Shown in pieces: positions 1 to 6,436 of a stretch of DNA of 8,037 bases. A model generated the notes under the pieces. It did not search any database and had not been told where the DNA came from. It saw only the letters and a program-made list of their open reading frames with translations. The translations under genes were made by a program, and so were the position numbers. Each line of letters starts with the position of its first letter. Position 1 is the stretch's first letter. The DNA comes from Candidatus Zixiibacteriota bacterium. GTDB lineage: Bacteria; Zixibacteria; MSB-5A5; GN15; PGXB01. The stretch spans positions 1 to 8,037 of the forward strand of contig JAUVBC010000093.1 of the NCBI GenBank assembly GCA_030591405.1. Reading direction: 5' to 3'.

Positions 1-1629
1 ATTTCTGGCCGCCCGGCCGGCTGTCTGAATCAGCGCTCGCTCTGAGCGAAGAAACCCCTCTTTATCGGCGTCGAGAATAGCCACCAATGAGACCTCAGGC
101 AGATCAAGACCTTCTCTTAGAAGATTAATTCCTACCAATACGTCAAACTCTCCCAAACGGAGATCCCGAATTATCTCGGTTCGGTCGATAGCAACAATAT
201 CACTGTGAAGATAGCGAACCCTGATATTGAGTTTCTGCAGATAAGAGGTCAAATCTTCGGACATCCTTTTGGTCAAGGTCGTTACCAGAACCCGTTCCTT
301 TTTTGCTGTCCTCTCTCTTATTTCATTAATAAGATCATCAACCTGATTGGACGATGGCTTAATTGTAATTTCCGGATCACATAATCCAGTCGGCCTTATT
401 ACCTGCTCAACGATTACACCATCGGTTTTTTCAAGCTCATAATCAGCCGGAGTGGCAGATACAAATATAACTTTTTTAATTAGTGAATCAAATTCATCGA
501 AAAACAGTGGCCGATTATCCAGCGCCGATGGCAATCTAAAACCATGCTCAACAAGAACTTCTTTGCGCGAACGATCACCGGCAAACATTCCCCGAATTTG
601 AGGAATTGTCTGGTGCGATTCATCGATAATAACCAGAAAATCATCCGGAAGAAAGTCGATCAACGTCGCTGGCCGCTCACCGGCAGCCCGTCTGGTCAGA
701 TGACGCGAATAATTCTCGATTCCACTGCAATATCCGATCTCTCTCATCATCTCAATATCATAGCCGGTCCTCGATTCAAGCCTCTGTGCTTCTAATAACT
801 TCCCAGCTGATCTTAACTCCTCAAGCCTCTCCGTCAGCTCTTTTTCAATGGAACCTACTGCTCGTTCTAACTTTGGATGGGACATAACTATATGTTTTGC
901 CGGATAAATGGCCATTTTGGCTCTATTGCCAATAATCTCCCCTGTCAATGGGTCTATCTCGGAGATCCGTTCGATTTCGTCGCCATATAGCTCGATTCTA
1001 AAAGCAGTTTCAGAATAAGCCGGGATCACTTCCAAAACATCTCCCCTGACCCTGAAATTACCTCTTGAAAAGTCGATATCGTTGCGATTATAATGAATTT
1101 CAATCAATGAACGAATTATTTCGTCCCGGTCGATCGATTGCCCGATTTCGAGAAAAAGCAGCAATTTTTTGTAATCTTCCGGTGAGCCAAGACCATATAT
1201 ACAGGAGACCGATGCGACAATTATCACATCCTCCCGCTCCAAAAGAGAGGCTGTCGCCCGCAAACGAAGACGGTCGATATCATCGTTCATTGCAGTATCT
1301 TTTTCAATATAAGTATCTGTGGTCGGCTTATACGCTTCCGGCTGATAATAATCATAATAGCTGATAAAAAATTCAACCGCATTGTTGGGGAAAAATGCCT
1401 TAAGTTCTCCATATAATTGAGCCGCCAGAGTCTTATTGTGAGAAATAACCAGAGTTGGCCGGCCATATTCCTTAATCACGTTTGCGACAGAAAATGTCTT
1501 CCCGGAACCGGTTACGCCGAGTAGAGTCTGATATTTGTCTCCCCGGTGTAACCCTTCCAAAAGCTCATTTATTGCCACCGGCTGATCGCCACTGGGGCTG
1601 TATTTGGAAATCAGATTAAATTTTGTCAT
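1..1629 (-). CDS. uvrB: Excinuclease ABC subunit B (UvrB), C-terminus cut by window edge
   Basis: UvrB is the ATP-driven damage-verification subunit of cytoplasmic nucleotide excision repair; it receives DNA from UvrA and recruits UvrC. I translated the minus strand by hand: 543 codons are open from ATG 1629-1627 to the edge. Visible motifs are Walker A GVTGSGKT (residues 38-45), the damage-probing beta-hairpin beginning YYDYYQPEAY (91-100), the Walker B DESH box (336-339), SATPA (391-395), motif V GINLLREGLDLPE (500-512) and motif VI QTAGRAARN (535-543). The family is usually about 660-680 residues, so roughly 130 residues, including the C-terminal UVR coiled-coil that contacts UvrC, lie beyond the left edge. 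The start is fixed by the typical MTKFNLISKYSPSGDQP opening and by an in-frame TAG three codons upstream. An AAGGG directly abuts the ATG, unusually close for a Shine-Dalgarno site. No SOS box was recognised. Identity is certain. Confidence 0.98.
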   Translation of the reverse strand, partial: MTKFNLISKYSPSGDQPVAINELLEGLHRGDKYQTLLGVTGSGKTFSVANVIKEYGRPTLVISHNKTLAAQLYGELKAFFPNNAVEFFISYYDYYQPEAYKPTTDTYIEKDTAMNDDIDRLRLRATASLLEREDVIIVASVSCIYGLGSPEDYKKLLLFLEIGQSIDRDEIIRSLIEIHYNRNDIDFSRGNFRVRGDVLEVIPAYSETAFRIELYGDEIERISEIDPLTGEIIGNRAKMAIYPAKHIVMSHPKLERAVGSIEKELTERLEELRSAGKLLEAQRLESRTGYDIEMMREIGYCSGIENYSRHLTRRAAGERPATLIDFLPDDFLVIIDESHQTIPQIRGMFAGDRSRKEVLVEHGFRLPSALDNRPLFFDEFDSLIKKVIFVSATPADYELEKTDGVIVEQVIRPTGLCDPEITIKPSSNQVDDLINEIRERTAKKERVLVTTLTKRMSEDLTSYLQKLNIRVRYLHSDIVAIDRTEIIRDLRLGEFDVLVGINLLREGLDLPEVSLVAILDADKEGFLRSERALIQTAGRAARN

Positions 1630-1672
1630 CCCTTTTGACTATATATCCAATAAACAAGGTTTGCACTTAAAT

Positions 1673-1703
1673 ATTCTATCATATACAGAATTCACGACGT
1701 CAA
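1673..1703 (-). promoter_or_regulatory. Possible sigma70-type promoter for uvrB
   Basis: On the minus strand TTGACG (plus-strand positions 1698-1703) is followed after 19 bases by TAGAAT (1673-1678). Each has five of six consensus bases, but the spacer is two bases longer than the ideal 17. A competing -10-like TATGAT lies closer, at a spacing of 14. The site is 43-75 bases upstream of the uvrB ATG, a sensible distance. This is an inference from consensus matching in AT-rich DNA, where chance matches are common. Confidence 0.3.
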
Positions 1704-1869
1704 ATATAATCTCCCAACTCTCAATTGCAATCACATTATAAACAATTGATACCGCATAAAAGTTTATTTTTATTTGTTTTATGGAACTGCTGCATACCGG
1801 AAACGTAAAATATTTAGAAACAATAAATTAATTGGAGATTTTTGCTGAAAATGTAGAGTAAATTTTAGC

Positions 1870-1911
1870 TTGACAGTTGGCAATAAAAGGGTAAGTTTAC
1901 TTGCTTATGAT
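1870..1911 (+). promoter_or_regulatory. Possible promoter region for the rplU-bamA-ompH-lpxD run
   Basis: A perfect -35 hexamer TTGACA lies at 1870-1875. At the ideal spacing the sequence is only TAAGTT (1892-1897, three of six matches), while a better -10-like TATGAT (1906-1911) is 30 bases away, too far to pair with it. Either the promoter has a poor -10, or the TTGACA is chance and TATGAT is used with another -35 or a non-standard sigma factor. The location, 43-84 bases upstream of the rplU ATG, is right for the promoter of the rightward gene run, since there is no other sizeable intergenic space before lpxD. Confidence 0.3.
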
Positions 1912-1940
1912 ATGAAACTATAGCCCTGCAAATATAAATA

Positions 1941-1946
1941 GGGGAG
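1941..1946 (+). promoter_or_regulatory. Ribosome-binding site of rplU
   Basis: GGGGAG lies seven bases before ATG 1954. It is a strong Shine-Dalgarno match and confirms that ATG as the rplU start. Confidence 0.8.
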
Positions 1947-1953
1947 AAATAAT

Positions 1954-2274
1954 ATGTATGCTGTTTTTGAAACTGGTGGACTTCAATTTAATGCTGAAGA
2001 GGGTGCCCTTTTAAAAGTCCCGCATCTCGCTGAAAAACCGGGCGATACTATCTCTATAGAAAAGGTCCTGCTTGTAAAAGATGGAGAGAAAGCTTTCATG
2101 GGGACGCCTTATGTTATTACGGCACGAGTTGAAGCGGAAGTTGTTAATGAAGGCCAGGCCGAAAAAATAGACGTCTATAAATTTAAAAGGCGTACTAAAT
2201 ACCGCAAGTTGACTGGACATCGGCAGAAATACACTGAAATCAAAATTAAAAAGATAGTCCTGCCAGAAAATTGA
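1954..2274 (+). CDS. rplU: 50S ribosomal protein L21
   Basis: L21 is a structural protein of the large ribosomal subunit that binds 23S rRNA. The 106-residue product is at the usual family length (about 100-105). It opens with MYAVFETGGLQF, matching the family start YAVIxTGGKQ, and ends with the conserved basic rRNA-binding stretch KFKRRTKYRKLTGHRQKYT (residues 74-92). A GGGGAG site seven bases upstream supports the ATG. L21 is normally followed by rpmA (L27) and often obgE; here neither follows, and the stop TGA (2272-2274) overlaps a possible TTG start of the bamA frame. The first-gene position suggests it may share a transcript with the outer-membrane genes behind it, although a hairpin at 2304-2330 could end or limit that transcript. 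Confidence 0.98.
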   Translation: MYAVFETGGLQFNAEEGALLKVPHLAEKPGDTISIEKVLLVKDGEKAFMGTPYVITARVEAEVVNEGQAEKIDVYKFKRRTKYRKLTGHRQKYTEIKIKKIVLPEN

Positions 2275-2303
2275 TTCCAGATATTTTAAACATAGCCGAA
2301 ATT

Positions 2304-2330
2304 AAGCCGGATAATATGATTATCCGGCTT
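2304..2330 (+). promoter_or_regulatory. Perfect 12-bp hairpin whose loop is the bamA start codon; possible attenuator or terminator
   Basis: Seen directly: arm AAGCCGGATAAT (2304-2315), loop ATG (2316-2318), arm ATTATCCGGCTT (2319-2330), with all twelve pairs matching. The loop is the preferred bamA initiation codon. The bases after the stem (CTTATAATAT) are only moderately T-rich, so it could be a weak intrinsic terminator behind rplU, an RNA structure limiting bamA translation, or the palindromic site of a DNA-binding protein. The structure is certain as sequence; its role is inferred. Confidence 0.6.
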
Positions 2331-4823
2331 CTTATAATATTGAGTACCCTGTTAATACTAATGACAGGTCTATCCCATGCTCAATCATTTAATGTTGTTG
2401 ATATCAAAATTGTCGGAAACAATGCCTCCTCATCGAATTTAATATTATCGGTAATAGGGTTTGGTAAGGGCGACCAACTGACTTCAACAATGACTCAGGA
2501 TGCAGTCAAACGGCTATACGGTTTGGGATTTTTTGGAGATATTTCAATTGAGGCGGAAGAAACTACCGGCGGCTTGATTTTAACATTCAAGGTTCGCGAA
2601 CTTCCCAAACTTACAGCGATATCATTAATCGGAAATAAAAAGATTAAATCGAAGGAGTTGCTAGTCACCATCGGTATAGAAACCGGCAAATTTATTTCAC
2701 CAAATTTAGTTTTTGAAAAGAAAAATGAAATACTGGTTCAATATGCGGACAAGGGCTATTTCCTCACAGAAGTTAAAACCAATTTGGAATATACCGATGA
2801 TTCATCAGTAGTTCTCCTCACTTATGATATATCCGAAGGATCAAAGGTAAAAGTAGAAAAAGTATTCCTAACCGGAAATAAAATTAGCAATGACAAAGAT
2901 GTTATCAAGAATATGCGAAACCGTAAACGTGGATTTTTATTATCATCCAACTACGATCGCGACAAATATTCTGATGACAAGGATAAAATAGTTGAATACT
3001 TGCATGGAAATGGATTCCTTGATGCTTTTCTAAAATCTGATTCTATCGTTATTGATAGCCTCTTAAACACAATGAATATCTATCTCGACATCTATGAAGG
3101 ACCCCGCTATTATTTCGGAATAACCAATTACAATGGCAACGAAATCTTCTCCGAAAAACAAATCAATAATGTTCTGAAATATAAGGAACGGGAAATATTC
3201 AGTACTGAAAAGTTTGAAGAATCTGTTTATGAAGTATATTTCCTTTATCAGGAGCAAGGATTTCTGCATATCCGACTTTTGGATAACCGCATTACCAGAG
3301 ACTCGATTATTGACATTACTTTTGATGTAGTTGAAGGTCTCCCCTCGGAAGTAAACCTGGTGAAAATCACCGGTAATACTAAAACTCAGGAAAGAGTTAT
3401 TCGCCGTGAAATGGCGATCAGGCCGGGGCAAGTTTTCCATCGTTCCCTTTTGGTCAGATCGGTGCGAAACATAATGCAGCTAAACTATTTCGGAAATGTA
3501 AACCCCGATATCGCCGATCTTCCTTCAGGCGATGTTGACATTCTCATTGAAGTTGAGGAAAAACCGACCGGCCAGATTTCGGCCGGGGCCGGATATTCGG
3601 GGCAGGATGGTCTTATTGGAACATTTGGTCTCGGAATACCTAACTTTAGAGGGATGGGACAAAACCTCTCATTTAATATAGACGTCGGTAGCGAACGAAA
3701 TTCTTATTCGATCTCATTCACCGAACCATGGGCATTCGGATCACCAACCTTGTTGGGAACCGATATCTATTTGACCAACCGTCGTTATTACGAAGATTAT
3801 ACCGAAGGCCGTCGCGGCGGATCAGTCAAAGTCGGTCGGCGATTAAAATGGCCGGATGATTATTTCAGTATCTATGCCCGCTATCGACTTGAAGATGACC
3901 GCTTTTATGACTTCAGTGATGGTTATAAATTGTCACACTCCGAATATACGCGACAATTTGCTCAATTTGACAGCACTTATATTGATACCTTTGGTTTACC
4001 TGCTCGTGATACTCTCAAATATAGCCCCATCCCTGTAATTGGAAATCATCTTCCTTCCTCCTTGGAAAGATTTAATGAGGGTTGGAATAGTGCTTCTACT
4101 ATTCAATTCTCAATTACGAGAGATAGTCGTAATTTACCTGAATTCGCAACTAAGGGATCAGTTATATCATATACATTCGCCAAAACCGGCGGAGATATAC
4201 TCCGTGGCTACTGGCAATACCAGCGACACGAGTTTTCATATTCACAATTTATTCCAATCTGGGGACCGTTCGCTCTTGCAGGAAAAATTAAATTCGGGGC
4301 AATTAGCGCCGGTGATGACGGAAGAATCCTGGAATTCGACCGCTATTCTCCCGGAGGCACCGGATATGACGGTATCGTCAGGGGGTACGATGACGGTTCG
4401 CTTACACCGGATACCGTATCTAATAGACCAATAGCCCTCGAGTATTATTCCAGCAATACTGACAATGTTAGACCAGAATTAACCGGTCCGACCTCGCCCG
4501 ATTGGGATTCGACCAGGGTTGATCCTAATACATATACGACCAAAGTTCGCGGCAAATATATGCTTATCGGAAATCTGGAACTGCAAATGCCAGTTTTGGA
4601 AAATCAATTATACGCGTTACTATTTTTTGACGCCGGAAATTCCTGGCTGCATAGAAAAGATATTAATATTACACATGTTTATAGAGGTTATGGATTTGGT
4701 TTTAGACTTGTTGTTCCCGGTATAGGAACAATCGGATTCGATTTTGGATATCCGCTTGATGACCGCCTGAATCAGGAAAAAGCATGGAAACCACATTTTC
4801 AGATTGGCACCACATTTAGATAA
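2316..4823 (+). CDS. bamA: Outer membrane protein assembly factor BamA (Omp85 family)
   Basis: BamA is the outer-membrane core of the BAM complex, which folds and inserts beta-barrel proteins. From ATG 2316 the product is 835 residues (E. coli BamA is 810). The frame is also open upstream to TTG 2271; I prefer 2316 because it gives a signal peptide beginning MIIRLLIIL and ending near SHAQS (about residue 24), whereas the longer version adds an acidic leader. Five POTRA domains follow, at roughly residues 25-95, 97-175, 176-262, 263-341 and 342-416, each with the G-N turn and G-hydrophobic pattern of the repeat. The barrel starts near 420. FTEPWAFGSP (468-477) and the loop-6 motif VRGY (688-691) are typical; VRGF/Y contacts the barrel interior in known structures. 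The last residues are FQIGTTFR, so the final aromatic is penultimate rather than terminal. The stop is 37 bases before ompH. Identity is certain; the start is likely. Confidence 0.96.
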   Translation: MIIRLLIILSTLLILMTGLSHAQSFNVVDIKIVGNNASSSNLILSVIGFGKGDQLTSTMTQDAVKRLYGLGFFGDISIEAEETTGGLILTFKVRELPKLTAISLIGNKKIKSKELLVTIGIETGKFISPNLVFEKKNEILVQYADKGYFLTEVKTNLEYTDDSSVVLLTYDISEGSKVKVEKVFLTGNKISNDKDVIKNMRNRKRGFLLSSNYDRDKYSDDKDKIVEYLHGNGFLDAFLKSDSIVIDSLLNTMNIYLDIYEGPRYYFGITNYNGNEIFSEKQINNVLKYKEREIFSTEKFEESVYEVYFLYQEQGFLHIRLLDNRITRDSIIDITFDVVEGLPSEVNLVKITGNTKTQERVIRREMAIRPGQVFHRSLLVRSVRNIMQLNYFGNVNPDIADLPSGDVDILIEVEEKPTGQISAGAGYSGQDGLIGTFGLGIPNFRGMGQNLSFNIDVGSERNSYSISFTEPWAFGSPTLLGTDIYLTNRRYYEDYTEGRRGGSVKVGRRLKWPDDYFSIYARYRLEDDRFYDFSDGYKLSHSEYTRQFAQFDSTYIDTFGLPARDTLKYSPIPVIGNHLPSSLERFNEGWNSASTIQFSITRDSRNLPEFATKGSVISYTFAKTGGDILRGYWQYQRHEFSYSQFIPIWGPFALAGKIKFGAISAGDDGRILEFDRYSPGGTGYDGIVRGYDDGSLTPDTVSNRPIALEYYSSNTDNVRPELTGPTSPDWDSTRVDPNTYTTKVRGKYMLIGNLELQMPVLENQLYALLFFDAGNSWLHRKDINITHVYRGYGFGFRLVVPGIGTIGFDFGYPLDDRLNQEKAWKPHFQIGTTFR

Positions 4824-4846
4824 AACATATTGTTATTATTAGATAT

Positions 4847-4852
4847 AAGGAG
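4847..4852 (+). promoter_or_regulatory. Ribosome-binding site of ompH
   Basis: AAGGAG sits eight bases before ATG 4861 and only two before an in-frame TTG at 4855. The spacing decides for the ATG. Confidence 0.8.
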
Positions 4853-4860
4853 TATTGACT

Positions 4861-5385
4861 ATGAACACAAGAAAAACGACAGGCATAATTCTTTTTGCTT
4901 CAATGTTAATAATTCTATTTTCATTGAATGGTTTTTCTCAGGTAGTGAAAAATGGGTACATTGATTCCGATAAGATTTTTGCTGAGTATTCGGAATGGGG
5001 CAAAGCCCAGGAAGAATTTAACACCGATTACAAAGCATGGGATGACCAGGCCAAAGAGATGCAAGTCGATTTTGAAGAACAGCTCGAAGAATATAATCGG
5101 CAAAGACTGATTTTATCAGACGAAAAGAAAAAAGAACGTGAAGCCGCGCTTGAGGCCAAAAAGGCAGCATTGGATGCCTTCACTAATCAAATATTTGGAC
5201 CGAACGGACAAGCAGAACAAAGAAACAATGCTTTGATTCAACCACTTTTGGAAAAAATCAATGCCGCTATTGAGCAGGTTGCAACCGATGGTAATTATGA
5301 TTTTGTTTTCAATTCAGCAGGTCTGGCCTACGCCAAAAAAGATTATGACATCACCGAAAAGGTCCTTGATGTCCTTGAAGAATAG
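4861..5385 (+). CDS. ompH: OmpH/Skp-family periplasmic chaperone
   Basis: Skp/OmpH proteins are trimeric periplasmic chaperones that hold unfolded outer-membrane proteins on their way to BamA. The 174-residue product (Skp is about 160) starts with a signal peptide: basic MNTRK, a hydrophobic core to about residue 22, and probable cleavage near GFSQ (24-27). Mature residues 45-125 are rich in Glu, Lys, Gln and Ala with heptad-like spacing, as expected for the coiled-coil tentacles. The C-terminal part, with NYDFVFNSAGLAYAKKDYDIT (its core at about 145-163), matches the family ending in which a YDFV strand and a DIT element complete the trimer body. An AAGGAG site decides for ATG 4861 over TTG 4855. 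It lies between bamA and lpxD, the classical position of skp, and is probably cotranscribed with both. Confidence 0.93.
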   Translation: MNTRKTTGIILFASMLIILFSLNGFSQVVKNGYIDSDKIFAEYSEWGKAQEEFNTDYKAWDDQAKEMQVDFEEQLEEYNRQRLILSDEKKKEREAALEAKKAALDAFTNQIFGPNGQAEQRNNALIQPLLEKINAAIEQVATDGNYDFVFNSAGLAYAKKDYDITEKVLDVLEE

Positions 5386-5394
5386 TTTAGATGT

Positions 5395-6411
5395 TTGGAA
5401 ACTGATTTGTGTAAAACGGTAAAGTATCTTTCTGAGTTAGTTGGCGGAGTTATTGAAGGTGATGGTGATATCATTATCGATTCGGCAGCGCCGATTGAAA
5501 CTGCCGGAAATAATCAAATCAGCTTTGTCGCCAACAATAAGTATAAGAAATTTCTAAAAACAACCGCCGCCTCGGCGGTTATTTTGTCTGAAGAATTAGA
5601 GTGTCATTGCCCCGCCATCATCAGACATAAAAATCCCTATTATGCTTTCGCGCAAATCCTTGATGAGCTTTATCCCGACACTGCTGAAATAGATAACAAA
5701 ATCGACAAAACTGCGGTTGTTTCTGATACTGCCAAAATTGGCAATAACTGTTCTGTCGGTGCACTTTCTTTTATTGGTATCAATACCAAAATAGGCAATA
5801 ACTGCATAATATATCCCAGAGTTTACCTCGGCAACAATGTTTCACTTGGACAAATCTGTAAGTTTTATCCCGGTGTTATTATCAATGACGACACCAAAAT
5901 TGCGGACAATGTCACCATCCATAGTGGAACGGTTATCGGTTCAGATGGTTTTGGATATGCGCAGCACGAAGCAGGAATAAAAAAGGTCAAGCAGATCGGC
6001 TGGGTGGAAATCGGCGATGATACCGAAATCGGCGCCAATTGTACTATTGATCGCGGAGCGCTGGGACCAACTAAAATCGGACGCCATGTTAAAATCGACA
6101 ATTTAGTGCAAATCGCCCACAATGTCGAAATCGGTGATTATTCCATAATAGTTTCACAAGTTGGAATCTCAGGATCGACCAAACTCGGAAAAGGTGTTAT
6201 TCTGGCCGGTCAGGTCGGACTGGTCGGACATATTGAGCTTGGTGACGGGGTTCAGGTCGGGGCGCAGTCAGGAGTCAGCAAAAGTATCGAACCGGGCAAA
6301 AAAGTGTTTGGTTATCCGGCGCGTGATATTATGAAAACGGCACGAATCGAAGCCTGTATCAGTAAATTACCCGATTTATTCAAAAGAATCAAAAAGCTGG
6401 AAAATAAATAG
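5395..6411 (+). CDS. lpxD: UDP-3-O-acylglucosamine N-acyltransferase (LpxD)
   Basis: LpxD transfers a 3-hydroxyacyl chain from acyl carrier protein to the 2-amino group of UDP-3-O-acylglucosamine, the third step of lipid A synthesis, in the cytoplasm. The 338-residue product (family about 340) has the N-terminal uridine-binding domain (roughly 1-100, with ISFVANNKY at 42-50), then a left-handed beta-helix built of hexapeptide repeats such as AKIGNN and TKIGNN (about 105-298). IGSDGFGYA (181-189) and NLVQIAHNVEIG (236-247) are conserved; H242 matches the catalytic histidine, and H279 lies in the conserved VGH. FGYPAR (305-310) and a C-terminal helix close it. The start must be non-ATG: an in-frame TAG, the ompH stop, lies at 5383-5385. 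TTG 5395 is the first choice and TTG 5407 the alternative; no clear Shine-Dalgarno is seen, so coupling to ompH is likely. fabZ and lpxA, the usual next genes, are absent. Confidence 0.96.
   Translation: METDLCKTVKYLSELVGGVIEGDGDIIIDSAAPIETAGNNQISFVANNKYKKFLKTTAASAVILSEELECHCPAIIRHKNPYYAFAQILDELYPDTAEIDNKIDKTAVVSDTAKIGNNCSVGALSFIGINTKIGNNCIIYPRVYLGNNVSLGQICKFYPGVIINDDTKIADNVTIHSGTVIGSDGFGYAQHEAGIKKVKQIGWVEIGDDTEIGANCTIDRGALGPTKIGRHVKIDNLVQIAHNVEIGDYSIIVSQVGISGSTKLGKGVILAGQVGLVGHIELGDGVQVGAQSGVSKSIEPGKKVFGYPARDIMKTARIEACISKLPDLFKRIKKLENK
5562..5580 (+). other. Terminator-like hairpin inside lpxD
   Basis: AACCGCCG (5562-5569) and CGGCGGTT (5573-5580) form a perfect GC-rich 8-bp stem around a CCT loop, followed by ATTTTGT and preceded by an A-rich stretch. 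It has the form of a Rho-independent terminator but lies within codons about 56-62 of lpxD. Translating ribosomes would normally mask it; it might cause polarity if translation of lpxD is weak. The structure is seen directly; any activity is inferred. Confidence 0.4.
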
Positions 6412-6430
6412 TATTTAAATTACAGCTTTT
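6392..6430. terminator. Weak stem-loop between convergent lpxD and phosphofructokinase
   Basis: AAAAGCTG (6392-6399) pairs with CAGCTTTT (6423-6430), with AAATA/TATTT pairing possible inside the loop. The A and T runs on either side would give a T-tract in both directions, as in bidirectional terminators between convergent genes. The GC part is only four pairs and the loop is long, so it is a weak candidate. It overlaps the last codons of lpxD and lies just past the stop of the phosphofructokinase. Confidence 0.35.
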
Positions 6431-6436
6431 AATCTT

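Larger units (their letters stand above)
1630..1953. other. Divergent intergenic region between uvrB and rplU
   Basis: These 324 bases are very AT-rich and contain no gene I can support. They must carry the promoters for uvrB (leftward) and rplU (rightward); candidate elements are listed separately. The only open frames are tiny, such as a 16-codon plus-strand one from ATG 1781 and an 18-codon minus-strand one that runs into the uvrB start. I see no strong hairpin, no T-run terminator and no recognised L21 leader structure. A 4-bp pairing between CCCT (1924-1927) and AGGG (1940-1943) could partly cover the rplU ribosome-binding site, but it is too short to claim. Confidence 0.7.

Noticed and set aside
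1..20. GC-rich inverted sequence GGCCGCCCGGCCGGC at the left edge
   Set aside because: It encodes the conserved GRAARN helicase motif of UvrB; codon choice explains it.
544..795. 83-codon plus-strand open frame
   Set aside because: It lies antisense within uvrB, whose frame and motifs are unambiguous, and its product has no family features.
1065..1364. 99-codon plus-strand open frame
   Set aside because: Antisense to the conserved beta-hairpin and motif region of uvrB; a shadow of its codon use.
1736..1860. Possible RNA leader or small RNA upstream of rplU
   Set aside because: Looked for stable stems and found only AT-rich sequence with short chance pairings.
2333..2338. Perfect TATAAT in the bamA signal-peptide region
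   Set aside because: No -35 element at a suitable distance, and a transcript from here would miss the signal peptide start. It is expected by chance in AT-rich DNA.
3063..3440. 125-codon minus-strand open frame
   Set aside because: Lies wholly within the POTRA-coding part of bamA; there is no ribosome-binding site or promoter, and the product does not look like a real protein.
4039..4434. 131-codon plus-strand open frame in another phase inside bamA
   Set aside because: bamA continues without break through the VRGY loop region in its own frame; no sign of frameshift or overlapping gene.
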